Shown: piece by piece, positions 25,268 to 34,463 of the stretch
Layout: each line of letters opens with the position of its first letter
Position numbering within the stretch: position 1 is the stretch's first letter
Assembly (NCBI GenBank): GCA_029565675.1
Contig: JAKQNP010000054.1
Span: forward strand, 1-64,000
DNA: 64,000 nucleotides
Source: a bacterium
GTDB taxonomy: Bacteria > Zhuqueibacterota > Zhuqueibacteria > Residuimicrobiales > Oceaniaggregativiventaceae
Direction: 5' to 3'
Notes under the pieces: generated by a model
Told to the model about the DNA's origin: nothing
Seen by the model: only the letters and a program-made list of their open reading frames with translations
Databases searched by the model: none
Translations under genes and position numbers: made by a program

Positions 25268-27601
25268 TCATTGGACTCGTTCTCCCGCTTTGCGAATGAT
25301 ATAATTGTCGTCGAAATAGGGTTCATCATCGATGTGTTGTTCCATCAAACGGATGCGATTGCTGAACAGAGAACCGGTGTTTTCGCCATAGACCAGAGGG
25401 GTTTCGCCTTGTCCGGAAACGATCATGAATTCCACATTGGATTGCCACAACTCCTGCAACTCACGCGTATTGGCAATCTCGCTGCGGATTGCTTGCATCA
25501 GGTTTTGCTTTAAGGTTTGCTTGTCCTTCAAGTTTTCGCTTTGCCGATATCCATAAACATTTACAATCCAATCAGCTACATTGCGCTGTGTAATAAACCA
25601 ACACTTTAAGGCGCGCAAGCGAATCCACTGATCGGCAATGACATTGGTTTTGCCAAGGACAGAATTCGCGTCTGCAAGTCGGCTTTTTAGCCGCGCAATC
25701 GCCTTGTCCAGCGGTTTCCACACATTGGCATCGATGCGTTCCACAGTTTGCCGGCATTTGGCGGAATTGGTCAATTCAAACAAAACATCCCGGCTGAGAT
25801 CGATATTGTTGGGATTGTGCGGGGTTGTGCAGCAGAAATCCTCATAATAGGCGCGTTCAGCGGCCGGGATGGCTTCATAGTCCGGCACCAACGGCCGCAG
25901 CCACAGTCTATACCAGGTAAAGCCAAAAGATGAATAGAGCGGCGTGACATTGGGAAAGGCAAGGATCGCTTCCTCAGCATCGGCCCAAGCCAGTCGCAAA
26001 TCGGCGGCGAACTTTTCGCCAGCCCACTTTTTCGCCAACTCATCGATCGTGTGATCGATATCCATTTCTGAATCGTATTGATACCGCGAGACGATTTCAT
26101 GGTTGACATTATAGGGAACCAGGTTCGGCGGCAACGTACCGCTGAGATGTGCCAGATAGTTGACGCCGTTTTTTTTCATGCGCTGCAATTTTTCCCAGGT
26201 CGCGCGTGGATAGGGAACTCCCATGAGCGGTTCAAACATCGAGTGGGGACCAACGACAAAATAGAAATGCGACCAGGAATTGCGCTCTTCCAGCTCGCGG
26301 ATCTTTTCGGTTTCCTGACTGGAGAACTGGCCTTGATAGATTGTTCCGCCATTGATATCCTTGACGTCGTCATAGCGCGGGTGGGTGTAAGGCATCGACC
26401 AACCTTTGGCGATCAGCGAGGTGGTTTCGATGTCGAGTCGATCCTTGAATTCCTTCCACATATATTCATGTTCGCCATAAAACGGTTCCATACGGGTCAT
26501 CAGGCGAAACTGTGGATTGATCTTGGTCGCTGCATCGCGCAAATTGGCAAAAAAACGAACGACATTGGCGATCGCCTGTCTGGCGATGGATTGGTCGTCA
26601 TTCCACTCGCGGATCAGGTAGGCACCGCCATTGCGGCCGACGTAAAGCGATTTGACGTGTTCGAATCCGGCTCCGCTGTCGCTCGTCCACACCGCCAAAA
26701 AGCCCAACTGCGGTGCGGCAGTCAGCAATTTTTCGATCATTTCCGCATAGTGGCCAAGGACCAGAGGGTGAGTGGTCGTCATGTTGTAGCGCGGTTTGAA
26801 ACTGCGAAAAGGATGGTCGACACGCGCCCCGCGCAACATGGGATAGCGTTCAAAAAAATGTTCCGGGACCGAGCGGGGTTCAAAACAGGTCATTCCAGGC
26901 ACCATCCCATAGCGATCGGCCAGGGCCGCCATTTTCTGCAGGTACTGCAGATTCGCGGCGAGGTAATAATAGGGATAAATGCCCTTGTTCAATTCGCTGT
27001 AGACGAACTGATCCAACGCCGCACAATAGGTATAGAACATGGGATACGTTTCGCCTTTGGGGCCGGTTTCCAAAGCCATCGGACTGGCCAGGCCATTGAC
27101 GTCGATATGCGTAAAACCCATTCGGGCGGCGTTCCGGATATAGGCCGCGTGGTCGAGTTTGCGCTGGATACGTCCTTCCTGGCTGATAAAATAATCGTAG
27201 GAAGAGCGCTGCCAGGCAAAAGAGGGCTCGGAAACCCATCCGGCGGCAAAATCCGCCCCCGTGTCGCTGTGCATGCGATCGATCAGATTGCAGACGAATC
27301 CATAGAGATGATAACTTTTGTTGGCGGCTATACAACCCGAGCCGTCGTGGTGCAGGCGGATATAAAGCGCATTTTCGGGTGTTTTTTGCAGGTCAGCAAA
27401 TCCATAGTCTTCCAAAGGCAGATCCTGGGCCAACCCGATTGCCAGGACACCTGCCTCTGGCTTTGTGCGCGGCGATTGAACGTCGACGATTTTTATCTTC
27501 AGAAGGCTCTGCAGCTCTTCTGCAGCGGTGCGGCATACCGGTTTGCCATCGGCTTTAATGTGAATTTCACGCACATTTTTCAATTGCTGAAAAAGAGTCA
27601 T
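25268..27601 (-). CDS. Large glycoside-hydrolase-like protein, family not recognised
   Basis: A 777-residue protein without a signal peptide. The first 125 or so residues (IKADGKPVCRTAAEELQSLL, LYIRLHHDGSGCIAANKSYHLYG) resemble the alpha/beta N-terminal domain that precedes GH20, GH67 and GH84 barrels. A probable TIM barrel follows, with aromatic-rich strands (GFTHIDVNGLASP, PYYYLAANLQYLQKMAALAD, FLAVWTSDSGAGFEH near 310, MTRMEPFYGEHEYMW near 400). A helical C-terminal part starts around 560. Candidate acids are in AVWTSDSGAG and RMEPFYGE. I infer a cytoplasmic exo-glycosidase, possibly an alpha-glucuronidase or hexosaminidase relative. The TIM-barrel epimerase follows directly. Confidence 0.6.
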   Translation of the reverse strand: MTLFQQLKNVREIHIKADGKPVCRTAAEELQSLLKIKIVDVQSPRTKPEAGVLAIGLAQDLPLEDYGFADLQKTPENALYIRLHHDGSGCIAANKSYHLYGFVCNLIDRMHSDTGADFAAGWVSEPSFAWQRSSYDYFISQEGRIQRKLDHAAYIRNAARMGFTHIDVNGLASPMALETGPKGETYPMFYTYCAALDQFVYSELNKGIYPYYYLAANLQYLQKMAALADRYGMVPGMTCFEPRSVPEHFFERYPMLRGARVDHPFRSFKPRYNMTTTHPLVLGHYAEMIEKLLTAAPQLGFLAVWTSDSGAGFEHVKSLYVGRNGGAYLIREWNDDQSIARQAIANVVRFFANLRDAATKINPQFRLMTRMEPFYGEHEYMWKEFKDRLDIETTSLIAKGWSMPYTHPRYDDVKDINGGTIYQGQFSSQETEKIRELEERNSWSHFYFVVGPHSMFEPLMGVPYPRATWEKLQRMKKNGVNYLAHLSGTLPPNLVPYNVNHEIVSRYQYDSEMDIDHTIDELAKKWAGEKFAADLRLAWADAEEAILAFPNVTPLYSSFGFTWYRLWLRPLVPDYEAIPAAERAYYEDFCCTTPHNPNNIDLSRDVLFELTNSAKCRQTVERIDANVWKPLDKAIARLKSRLADANSVLGKTNVIADQWIRLRALKCWFITQRNVADWIVNVYGYRQSENLKDKQTLKQNLMQAIRSEIANTRELQELWQSNVEFMIVSGQGETPLVYGENTGSLFSNRIRLMEQHIDDEPYFDDNYIIRKAGERVQ

Positions 27602-27668
27602 AGGACATTCCCTTATACTGTGTGCTGATGCTGTGTTTTACGCGGTAAGCAGAGCAAGTGCCTAAAAA

Positions 27669-28949
27669 TCAAACACTTGCAGCTGCTGCAATTCCCTGCA
27701 ACAGCCTGTCGATTTCTTCTTCGTCGTTGTAGAGATGGACCGAAACCCGAATGCCCTCGAGTTGCGCTTCTGACACGATGCGGACGCGGAGCTGCCGTTC
27801 GTTGATCAGGTAATTGGCCACCTGGCGATAATCTTTGCCTGGAATGCGAAAAGTGATCAACGATGTTCTGAATTCTTCCTCTGCCGGGGACAGCGCTTCG
27901 ACACCGGGGATTTGCAGCAGGTCGGTATATAATTTTTCTGCGAGCAGTCGATTGTGTTGCCATATGCGTTCGATGCCGATCTGGGTAATAAATTCAATGG
28001 CCTTGCCGAGTCCGTGATAGAGCGCGCTGTTTTGCGTCGCATATTCGTAGCGTTGCGCGGTGGGATTCAAATCCATCGTCAGGTTTTTCAGATCGCCGCC
28101 GTCAGCCGAATAGGCGCCGACATTGATCGGCCGCAGGGTGTCCAAATGTTCCTTTTTTACATATAACATGCCCGTGCGTTTGGGACCAAGGACCCATTTG
28201 TGCCCGCCGGCGGCATAAAAATCACTGTTGTACCTGAGCACATCGATCGGCATATTGCCGGCAACCTGGGCGCCATCCAGGGCAAAGAGTATCTTTTTGC
28301 TGTGCGCCAAATCGGCAATCGCTTTTTCCGGGAAGAGCTGTCCGACCGTACAAGTGATATGGCTGACGAAAATCAGGCGAGTGCGGCGATTGATCAACCG
28401 TTCGATGCGCTCGACATTCCCAGGTCCCCTTTTCAGGTCCGGATCGAACACCTTGATCACGACTCCCTGGCGTTGCATCAGATTCAACAAGGGGATCGAC
28501 AAACCGACATGCTCATGTGTTGAGGTAATAATCTCGTCGCCTTTTGCCAACGGCAATCCATTGACGATAATGTTGTTGCCTTCGGTGGTGCTGTTGGTGA
28601 GCGCAACCGCATCCGAGGGAGCCCCCAGCAGTTGCGCCGCAAGACCTTTTGTTTTCGCCCACAACTCGGGATCATAACCCGGGGCGGGATAGATTTCCAA
28701 ATTTCGCATCATGTTTTGGGTTTCTTCCAGAACATGATAGGGAGAAGCGCCCAAACCGCCGGTATTGAAATAGGCATAGCCCTCTGGAAGAAGGAATTGC
28801 TTTTTGATCAAACCCCAATAAGCGGTGGAATCTTTGGGCAAAGCTTCCAGGGCTGCAGGAAACTGGCCGGCCTGACTGGTTTTCTGCAGCAGCCAGGCGC
28901 TGGAACCCACTGCGGCCGCAAGGCTTTTGAAAAAAGATCTGCGTTGCAT
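27669..28949 (-). CDS. Tat-exported class V aminotransferase (isopenicillin-N-epimerase-like)
   Basis: A 426-residue PLP enzyme of fold type I, class V. Signature segments are GLGASPYHVLEETQNMM, TNSTTEGNNIIVNGLP, ALDGAQVAGNMPIDV (PLP aspartate) and the PLP lysine in AAGGHKWVLGPKRTGM. The N-terminus RRSFFKSLAAAVGSSA has the twin-arginine RRxFxK pattern followed by a hydrophobic stretch, predicting folded export with cofactor. Relatives are epimerases, cysteine desulfurases or aminotransferases; the substrate is unknown. The start is well set by AAGGAG. It lies in the glycosidase operon, which suggests amino-sugar or amino-acid-linked glycan processing, an inference only. Confidence 0.8.
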   Translation of the reverse strand: MQRRSFFKSLAAAVGSSAWLLQKTSQAGQFPAALEALPKDSTAYWGLIKKQFLLPEGYAYFNTGGLGASPYHVLEETQNMMRNLEIYPAPGYDPELWAKTKGLAAQLLGAPSDAVALTNSTTEGNNIIVNGLPLAKGDEIITSTHEHVGLSIPLLNLMQRQGVVIKVFDPDLKRGPGNVERIERLINRRTRLIFVSHITCTVGQLFPEKAIADLAHSKKILFALDGAQVAGNMPIDVLRYNSDFYAAGGHKWVLGPKRTGMLYVKKEHLDTLRPINVGAYSADGGDLKNLTMDLNPTAQRYEYATQNSALYHGLGKAIEFITQIGIERIWQHNRLLAEKLYTDLLQIPGVEALSPAEEEFRTSLITFRIPGKDYRQVANYLINERQLRVRIVSEAQLEGIRVSVHLYNDEEEIDRLLQGIAAAASV

Positions 28950-28986
28950 GATTATTTCTCCTTGTCATGAAAAGAGAGTCAGCGAT

Positions 28987-30579
28987 CTAAACGCCGGGGC
29001 CCAACTCTATCTGGACGCAAGATCGTGGGCAAATGGAGCAATCGAAATCGACATAATGACTGTTCTCGATTTGCACGGGATGAAATTCAACCGGCTGGCC
29101 GTTGATTGTAACTTTGGCGCAACGCCGGTTGTTTGGTAACAGGATATGGCATTGAGCGTCTGAATGCCGGCTTTCCAGGTCGATTTGAATAAGTGTCTCT
29201 GTGCAGCGGTATTTATAGCCTACTTTTTGGCCAGAAGTCGCATAGCCGATCTGGATCTGCGCTTCTTCTACCTGGGCGGCAGGCCAGCGCGGCGCCAAAC
29301 GGATGTCCTCGAACAGTTTCCCACGGTCTTCGATGCCGACCAGCCCTTCGATGAACGCATAGAGCATCGAACTGGATCCCCAACCATCAGTCGGCATGGC
29401 ATCAGGGCTGGTGCTGGTCTCGACTGTTGAAGGTGAACCGTCTGGAAAATACCACAAGTAGGTCTCCCCTTTTTCCGCGATAAGGCGATAATAGTGCAGC
29501 AGTGTTTCGACAGCATAGGTTTCGAAACCGTGTTCAAAAGCCGCGCGCGCCAATTCGCCGCCGACGAGCGGCATGATGCCGCCGTTGGAATAGGCGCCCT
29601 GCACGATCAGTTTGTCGCCGAAGATACCGTCCGGAAAGGCCGGATCAATGGAAAACCAATCGGCAAACGCATTGCTTTTCTGTTTGCGTTTCTGGTATTC
29701 GCGCAAGATGGATACGGCCTGTTCGTGAGAAGCGACACCCCGATTGATGTCCATGGGATTGCTGAAACTCAGCTGTTCCCCTTCATCGACGCCGGCAACC
29801 GTTACAGGAGTGAGTTTGACAAAGTGCGTGTAGAAACGACCGTTCCAACATACGCGGTTCATGCGCTCTTTAAGTCCTTCTGCTTCCCTGCCCCAATGTT
29901 CAGCGCGCTGATCATCGCCGAAATGACGGTACAACAACTCCATAGTCCTGAAAGCCTGATAATAGCCGCTGTTGTCGCCGTGCATGATCCCCCAAAAGGT
30001 ATGCTCATCGATCTGAAATTGCAGCCATGGATGTCTGCCGGCGGTATAGGCAAAATCCCAACTGTCGATGGTGTAGGCGCGCTTGACAAGACGGTGGTTT
30101 TCATCCCAACGCCAGGGATGGGTGAGGATATATTGGAGCGCTTTTTCCATAATTGGCAGGAGTCGATGAACCCATTCGTCATTGCCGGTCGTCTGCCAGG
30201 CGAGAAAAGCTGCTTTAATAAAACGGTATTCCACATCCGCCTCAACCGGAACACGCACGTACTTGATCCAGTTTTCACGCTCGCACGGCAATTTTTCCGG
30301 AAAAGCAGTCACATAATCGAACAGCCGGCCCGATTTTGCCTGCGTATCGGCGAAATGTTGTACGGCGGAGGTCAAATCTTCTTCAAAATAGCGGAATCCG
30401 CGCATCATGTCGCTGTGGTCGCGTATCCAGATCGATTTGCTGTCAGGCGATCGATATCCATGAATGTGTTGCGCATCGATCACCAAATCCAGGGAATCCT
30501 GCAAAAGGAAGTTGCGAATTCGCGGATAAAGCTCATCAAACTCTTTTTTGCCGGTTTTGATAAAAGTCAGATCGGACAT
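28987..30579 (-). CDS. (alpha/alpha)6-barrel glycosidase-like protein
   Basis: About 530 residues, no signal peptide, so likely cytoplasmic. IWIRDHSDMMRGFRYF near residue 50 resembles the acid-containing WxRD segment of six-hairpin glycosidases (GH37/63/78-like). Further helices carry HGDNSGYYQAFRTMELLY and IVQGAYSNGGIMPLVGGELAR, then GWGSSSMLYAFIEGLVGI, followed by a C-terminal beta domain (QIQIGYATSGQKVGYKY, KVTINGQPVEF). This domain order is common to alpha-rhamnosidase and trehalase-type enzymes. Start MSDLTF at 30579 has GAGGG upstream. It is the first gene behind the divergent minus-strand promoter. Confidence 0.7.
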   Translation of the reverse strand: MSDLTFIKTGKKEFDELYPRIRNFLLQDSLDLVIDAQHIHGYRSPDSKSIWIRDHSDMMRGFRYFEEDLTSAVQHFADTQAKSGRLFDYVTAFPEKLPCERENWIKYVRVPVEADVEYRFIKAAFLAWQTTGNDEWVHRLLPIMEKALQYILTHPWRWDENHRLVKRAYTIDSWDFAYTAGRHPWLQFQIDEHTFWGIMHGDNSGYYQAFRTMELLYRHFGDDQRAEHWGREAEGLKERMNRVCWNGRFYTHFVKLTPVTVAGVDEGEQLSFSNPMDINRGVASHEQAVSILREYQKRKQKSNAFADWFSIDPAFPDGIFGDKLIVQGAYSNGGIMPLVGGELARAAFEHGFETYAVETLLHYYRLIAEKGETYLWYFPDGSPSTVETSTSPDAMPTDGWGSSSMLYAFIEGLVGIEDRGKLFEDIRLAPRWPAAQVEEAQIQIGYATSGQKVGYKYRCTETLIQIDLESRHSDAQCHILLPNNRRCAKVTINGQPVEFHPVQIENSHYVDFDCSICPRSCVQIELGPGV

Positions 30580-30686
30580 TGAGTTACCCTCGGCTTCGGA
30601 TGAATGACCTGCGATCTTGGGCACTTGATCAGGAGGTCAGCTTATTTTGTTGCTGACGTCAGGCAGAACAAACAAGCGCGATCGTT

Positions 30687-30715
30687 AAGATAGGCAAAAA
30701 GATAACAAGTGTCAA
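30687..30715 (-). promoter_or_regulatory. Consensus promoter of the minus-strand sugar operon
   Basis: Minus strand TTGACA (30710-30715), 17-bp spacer, TATCTT (30687-30692). It reads toward the glycosidase gene about 108 bp away and is divergent from the symporter promoter 180 bp distant. Confidence 0.75.
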
Positions 30716-30760
30716 TCACCTTTTCGTTTCCACAGGGTTCCGTCCGACGACGGGGCTTTG

Positions 30761-30812
30761 TTGTCAATTCACTGGTGACCGGTCGAACGACCGGACACCA
30801 GTGTTGTCAATT
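30761..30812. repeat. Near-perfect palindrome flanked by 9-bp direct repeats
   Basis: A 34-nt palindrome (30770-30803) has 16-bp arms broken by one A/A mismatch and a 2-nt centre (arm core CACTGGTG, then CCGGTCG). It is bracketed on both sides by the direct repeat TTGTCAATT (30761-30769 and 30804-30812). It lies midway between two divergent promoters. It could be an operator, a hairpin, or a tiny insertion with a 9-bp target duplication. Confidence 0.8.
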
Positions 30813-30898
30813 ATAATAATACGAGAAGGTATGCTTTTTTGGTTCGATTAACACTGAATCTGAATAGGCCAACAAGTGACAGTATGCGGTTAAAACAA

Positions 30899-30927
30899 TT
30901 GACATTTACGGCAAATAGTGGTATACT
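30899..30927 (+). promoter_or_regulatory. Consensus promoter of the solute symporter gene
   Basis: TTGACA (30899-30904), 17-bp spacer, TATACT (30922-30927): the best promoter match in the window. The ATG of the symporter is about 67 bp further, preceded by AAAGGAGGCG. Confidence 0.85.
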
Positions 30928-30993
30928 CTTTATCGAGTTGAATCGAAAGCAGATGCTTAATCGGAAACCTGCGGTACTGCAAAGGAGGCGAAA

Positions 30994-33108
30994 ATGGTCT
31001 TTTTGGGTTTGCACCTTCTCGATATCATCGTAATCGTCCTGTACATCGGGATCGTGCTCTGGATTGGTAAAAAAACCGGCGAAAAAACGTCGGATACGGA
31101 AGACTTTTATTTGGCCGGCCGCTCGCTGGGCAAATTTTATCAATTTTTCCTCAACTTTGGCAACTCGACCAATGCCGATCAGGCGGTTGCGGTCTCGCGC
31201 GAGACTTATCGCATGGGCGTCGGCGGCATGTGGATCCAATTTCTCGTCCTCTTTCTAACCCCCTTTTATTGGTTTACCACTCTCTTTTTCCGCCGCGTAC
31301 GGCTGACCACCATCGGCGATTTTTTTACCGAACGTTTTAAAAGCCCCTTTCTCGGCGGCAGTTTTGCCGCATTTACCCTGTTGATGGCCTTTATCGGCGG
31401 CGGCGTTGGATATATGGTTGCCGCCAAAACCATCATGGCCCTGACGCCGATTCCACAGGAAAAACTCACGATCGAGCAACGGCAAACCATCGAAGACTTT
31501 ACCCGCTATAAAGAATTTGAAAACAAAATCGACAGCGGACAAGCGCTAAGTGATGAAGATAATTACGATTATGACATTCTGTACGAACGCAACAAATTGG
31601 GTCAACTCAAATCTTTTTATTCCTATATCAAGCCCTGGCAGTTCTATATCATCTATGCCTTGTTGGTGGGCATCTATACCATGATGGGAGGATTTCGCGC
31701 AGCTGCGATCACCGATGCCATACAGGGATTTCTGATCATCGGCTTTTCGATTATTTTGATTCCTGTAGGGTTGAGCAAGATCGGCGGCTTTACCGGCTTG
31801 CATGCAAAAGTACCTGATTTTATGTTCGAACTTTTTGGCTCAGCCACACTGTCGGAATATGCCTGGTATACAGTCTTCGGCATGGTGCTTGCCAACCTGG
31901 TATCGATTATTGCCAGCGCACCGATGATGCAGACCGCAGGATCTGCCAAAAACGAAATCACCGCTCGTTTGGGCATGATCGGCGGCATGTTCTTCAAACG
32001 TTTCCTGATGATTTTCTGGGTACTGGCGGGCCTGATCGCCATCGCCCTGTACGCCAACAAGCTCCATGACCCGGATTTGGTCTGGGGCGTCATGACTCGC
32101 GATCTGTTGGCACCGGGATTGATCGGTTTGATGCTGGTCGGAATTTTGGCCGCCAATATGTCGACGCTGGATGCCGGCTCGGTTTCCAATTCGGCGCTCT
32201 TTATTCGCAACCTCTATCAACCCTTGCTGCCCAATAAATCGGAAAAGCATTATCTTTTTATCGGCCGAATCGCCATCGCGGTGGTCTTGCTTGGCGGCAT
32301 CATCACGGCGCTCTATATCGACAATTTGCTCGACCTGTATAAATATTTTATTTCGATTCCGGCCATTTTTGGAGCACCGATCTGGCTCGGTTTCATCTGG
32401 CGCAAACTGAGCAAACCCGCCGTGATCATCGAGGTGTTCATTGGCCTGCTGATTTATGCCATCATTCCCAATCTCTTTCCCGCGATGCAGTGGTCGCGTT
32501 CGAGTGAAAATTTCCTGAAGCAAACACAGCCGCAAACCATTACCTATTCAACCAAGGCAACGGTTGAAGATGTCCAAAACGGACTCATCGATGTACCCGG
32601 AAAAGAAATAACCAAAACCAAAATCATTCCATCAACCGGCGTTTTCTACGAAAAAGTCGCGCGACAGAATCCGGATGATCCCAATTCGCCGCTGATCGGC
32701 GTAGGGCGGTTTCATGCAGAGATCTGGGTGCTCTCCTGGCTTGGGATCGACTTTACCAAGTGGAAAAAATCGGAATTGGTCGCCACCCGTTTCTTTTTCG
32801 ATGCTCTCTTTCCATTTTTGCTGCTCTTTATAATCTCGTTTTTAACCCGCCCGGTGGAAAAAACGGTGCTGGATCGATTCTTTGCCAAAATGCACACTCC
32901 TGTGCAACCGACTCCAGCCCAGGAAACAGCCGCTTTGCAGGCAGCTTATCAAAATCCGGAAGTGTTCGAAACCAACAAGTTGTTCCCCGGCAGCAGCTGG
33001 GAAATTATGAAACCCGCAAAAATCGATTATTATGGTTTTTTTGGCAGCTGCGCCGTTGTGGTTTTGATCCTTTTGGTGCTATTTTGGGTGCTGGGACTCG
33101 GCGCCTAG
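30994..33108 (+). CDS. Sodium:solute symporter (SSS family)
   Basis: A 704-residue inner-membrane Na+-coupled transporter. The N-terminal helix (LLDIIVIVLYIGIVLWIGKKTG) is followed by the SSS hallmark DTEDFYLAGRSLGKFY, then the LeuT-fold helices including MTTGGFRAA-like TMMGGFRAAAITDAIQGFLI and GILAANMSTLDAGSVSNSALF near 385. It is longer than the usual 500-550, with a soluble insertion around 490-585 and extra C-terminal helices (a last one at about 675-700). It stands alone behind a strong promoter, divergent from the glycosidase operon, and likely imports the sugar or glycoside that operon degrades. Solute not determinable. Confidence 0.9.
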   Translation: MVFLGLHLLDIIVIVLYIGIVLWIGKKTGEKTSDTEDFYLAGRSLGKFYQFFLNFGNSTNADQAVAVSRETYRMGVGGMWIQFLVLFLTPFYWFTTLFFRRVRLTTIGDFFTERFKSPFLGGSFAAFTLLMAFIGGGVGYMVAAKTIMALTPIPQEKLTIEQRQTIEDFTRYKEFENKIDSGQALSDEDNYDYDILYERNKLGQLKSFYSYIKPWQFYIIYALLVGIYTMMGGFRAAAITDAIQGFLIIGFSIILIPVGLSKIGGFTGLHAKVPDFMFELFGSATLSEYAWYTVFGMVLANLVSIIASAPMMQTAGSAKNEITARLGMIGGMFFKRFLMIFWVLAGLIAIALYANKLHDPDLVWGVMTRDLLAPGLIGLMLVGILAANMSTLDAGSVSNSALFIRNLYQPLLPNKSEKHYLFIGRIAIAVVLLGGIITALYIDNLLDLYKYFISIPAIFGAPIWLGFIWRKLSKPAVIIEVFIGLLIYAIIPNLFPAMQWSRSSENFLKQTQPQTITYSTKATVEDVQNGLIDVPGKEITKTKIIPSTGVFYEKVARQNPDDPNSPLIGVGRFHAEIWVLSWLGIDFTKWKKSELVATRFFFDALFPFLLLFIISFLTRPVEKTVLDRFFAKMHTPVQPTPAQETAALQAAYQNPEVFETNKLFPGSSWEIMKPAKIDYYGFFGSCAVVVLILLVLFWVLGLGA

Positions 33109-33128
33109 TCAGGCTGGAAAAGAAAGAC

Positions 33129-33170
33129 AAAGCCGCAACGGTTTGTATCAGCCGCTGCGGCTTTTTTTTT
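33129..33170 (+). terminator. Strong terminator after the symporter gene
   Basis: AGCCGCA-A-CGG pairs with CCG-C-TGCGGCT around a 10-nt loop and is followed by nine Ts on the plus strand. On the minus strand the same stem is followed by a looser T-rich tract, so it may serve the converging gene as well. Confidence 0.85.
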
Positions 33171-33244
33171 ACGAGGAAATACCCTTGCTGGCTTGCTTGT
33201 CTTTGTCGAGCGCAAAGGTCTTGTTTTTGGGAAGCGGTAAAAGT

Positions 33245-34462
33245 CTACTTCTGAGCGGATGGAAAATGAGAATAGTTGCGCAGGTCAATCTTTTGCCCTC
33301 GTACTGCCCAGCCGAGTTCTCTTTCGCTTGGCAGTTGATATCGCTTATAGCACTCCTGCATTTCCTCCGCAAGACCGGCGCAAACTGTGAGTTGTTTGCC
33401 TGCTTCGCCGGTTTTGGACAGCAGATTTTGTGGGAATTCAACAATTGTCGGCATCGATTCTTGCGCGCCATTCATCACACGGGTCTGTTCGCGTGCCGCT
33501 TCGATGCCGCAGGCGATCTCTTCGCCCGAGGTCACTGCGCGAGTACAATCCCACATTTTTTTGATCTGCTGTGGATCAGGCGAACCGTAATCCTTTTTTG
33601 TTCCGTCGCTGAATCGGGCGATAAAATGGCTGTTCAACCCGGAAAAAGTCAATGTCGCATTTTCAAACTCATAGTGCTTGATCGGACCGATCATTTCGGG
33701 TACAGCGTGCGACACCAAAAAGAGAATTTCAACATCGCGGTCGGTCAGCACGCGCAGCGCCGCGGTGTCGTAATTTTCGATTGGGTTGGCGCGATAGAGC
33801 TCCGCCTCGACCGAAAGCAGCCGTGCACTGCTGGTCATTTGATCGCCGAGCACAAAGAGCATGTTGTGCAGATAATGGGCTACCGCATTGTTTACCGGGC
33901 TGTCCAAAATCCAGCGCCCATCTCCACTTTTTTGCCGCCCGGCCCAGTTGTTGCGATTGTAGTATGCAAAGTCCCGCGGCCACAGAGCCAATGTTTTTAA
34001 TCGTTTGGGGGCACCGAACTTGCCGGCGAGCACATCGCGTTTGATCGCCTGAATGGTATCGGTAAAACTCCATTGATAGCCAATTGCCACAAATTTGCCG
34101 TTGCGATTGCGCGCTTTTATCATCACATCAGCTTCCTGGATCGATCCGGCGAGCGGTTTTTCGCATAAAACGTTGCTGCCTTTTTCCAGCGCCAGACAAG
34201 TGTGAACGCTGTGCAACTGAATCGGCGAAGAGAGCAGGACCAGATCGGCCTTGCCGCCTTCTGCATAAAAAGAATCAAGGCTGGAATAAATCGGCACGCC
34301 GAGTTTCTTCAGCAGGGGTAATCTGGAACAGTTTTCCGGCTTGGGATCAATGCCGGCTATCAGAGCAAAATCGACTTTTTCAGGCTGTTCCAACAACCCT
34401 TGCAGATAGACCTCGCCATAGCCGCCCAAGCCGACAACTGCGATGGTAACTGTTTTCTTCAA
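33245..34462 (-). CDS. Gfo/Idh/MocA-family NAD(P)-dependent sugar oxidoreductase
   Basis: A 405-residue two-domain oxidoreductase. The Rossmann fingerprint VGLGGYGEVYLQGL near residue 12 and the catalytic-lysine motif LCEKPLAGS near residue 100 are clear; the C-terminal beta sheet domain begins about residue 130 with FVAIGYQWSFTDTI. The family oxidises or reduces sugars, inositol or their derivatives. It starts 1 bp after the stop of the preceding URO-D-fold gene and so belongs to the same transcript. The specific substrate is not evident. Confidence 0.85.
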   Translation of the reverse strand: MKKTVTIAVVGLGGYGEVYLQGLLEQPEKVDFALIAGIDPKPENCSRLPLLKKLGVPIYSSLDSFYAEGGKADLVLLSSPIQLHSVHTCLALEKGSNVLCEKPLAGSIQEADVMIKARNRNGKFVAIGYQWSFTDTIQAIKRDVLAGKFGAPKRLKTLALWPRDFAYYNRNNWAGRQKSGDGRWILDSPVNNAVAHYLHNMLFVLGDQMTSSARLLSVEAELYRANPIENYDTAALRVLTDRDVEILFLVSHAVPEMIGPIKHYEFENATLTFSGLNSHFIARFSDGTKKDYGSPDPQQIKKMWDCTRAVTSGEEIACGIEAAREQTRVMNGAQESMPTIVEFPQNLLSKTGEAGKQLTVCAGLAEEMQECYKRYQLPSERELGWAVRGQKIDLRNYSHFPSAQK

Positions 34463-34463
34463 A

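Noticed and set aside
26078-27628. Plus-strand open frame of 516 codons
   Set aside because: It is antisense to the glycosidase-like gene, its product is His/Arg/Ile-rich with no domain, and codon patterns follow the minus-strand gene. Treated as a shadow.
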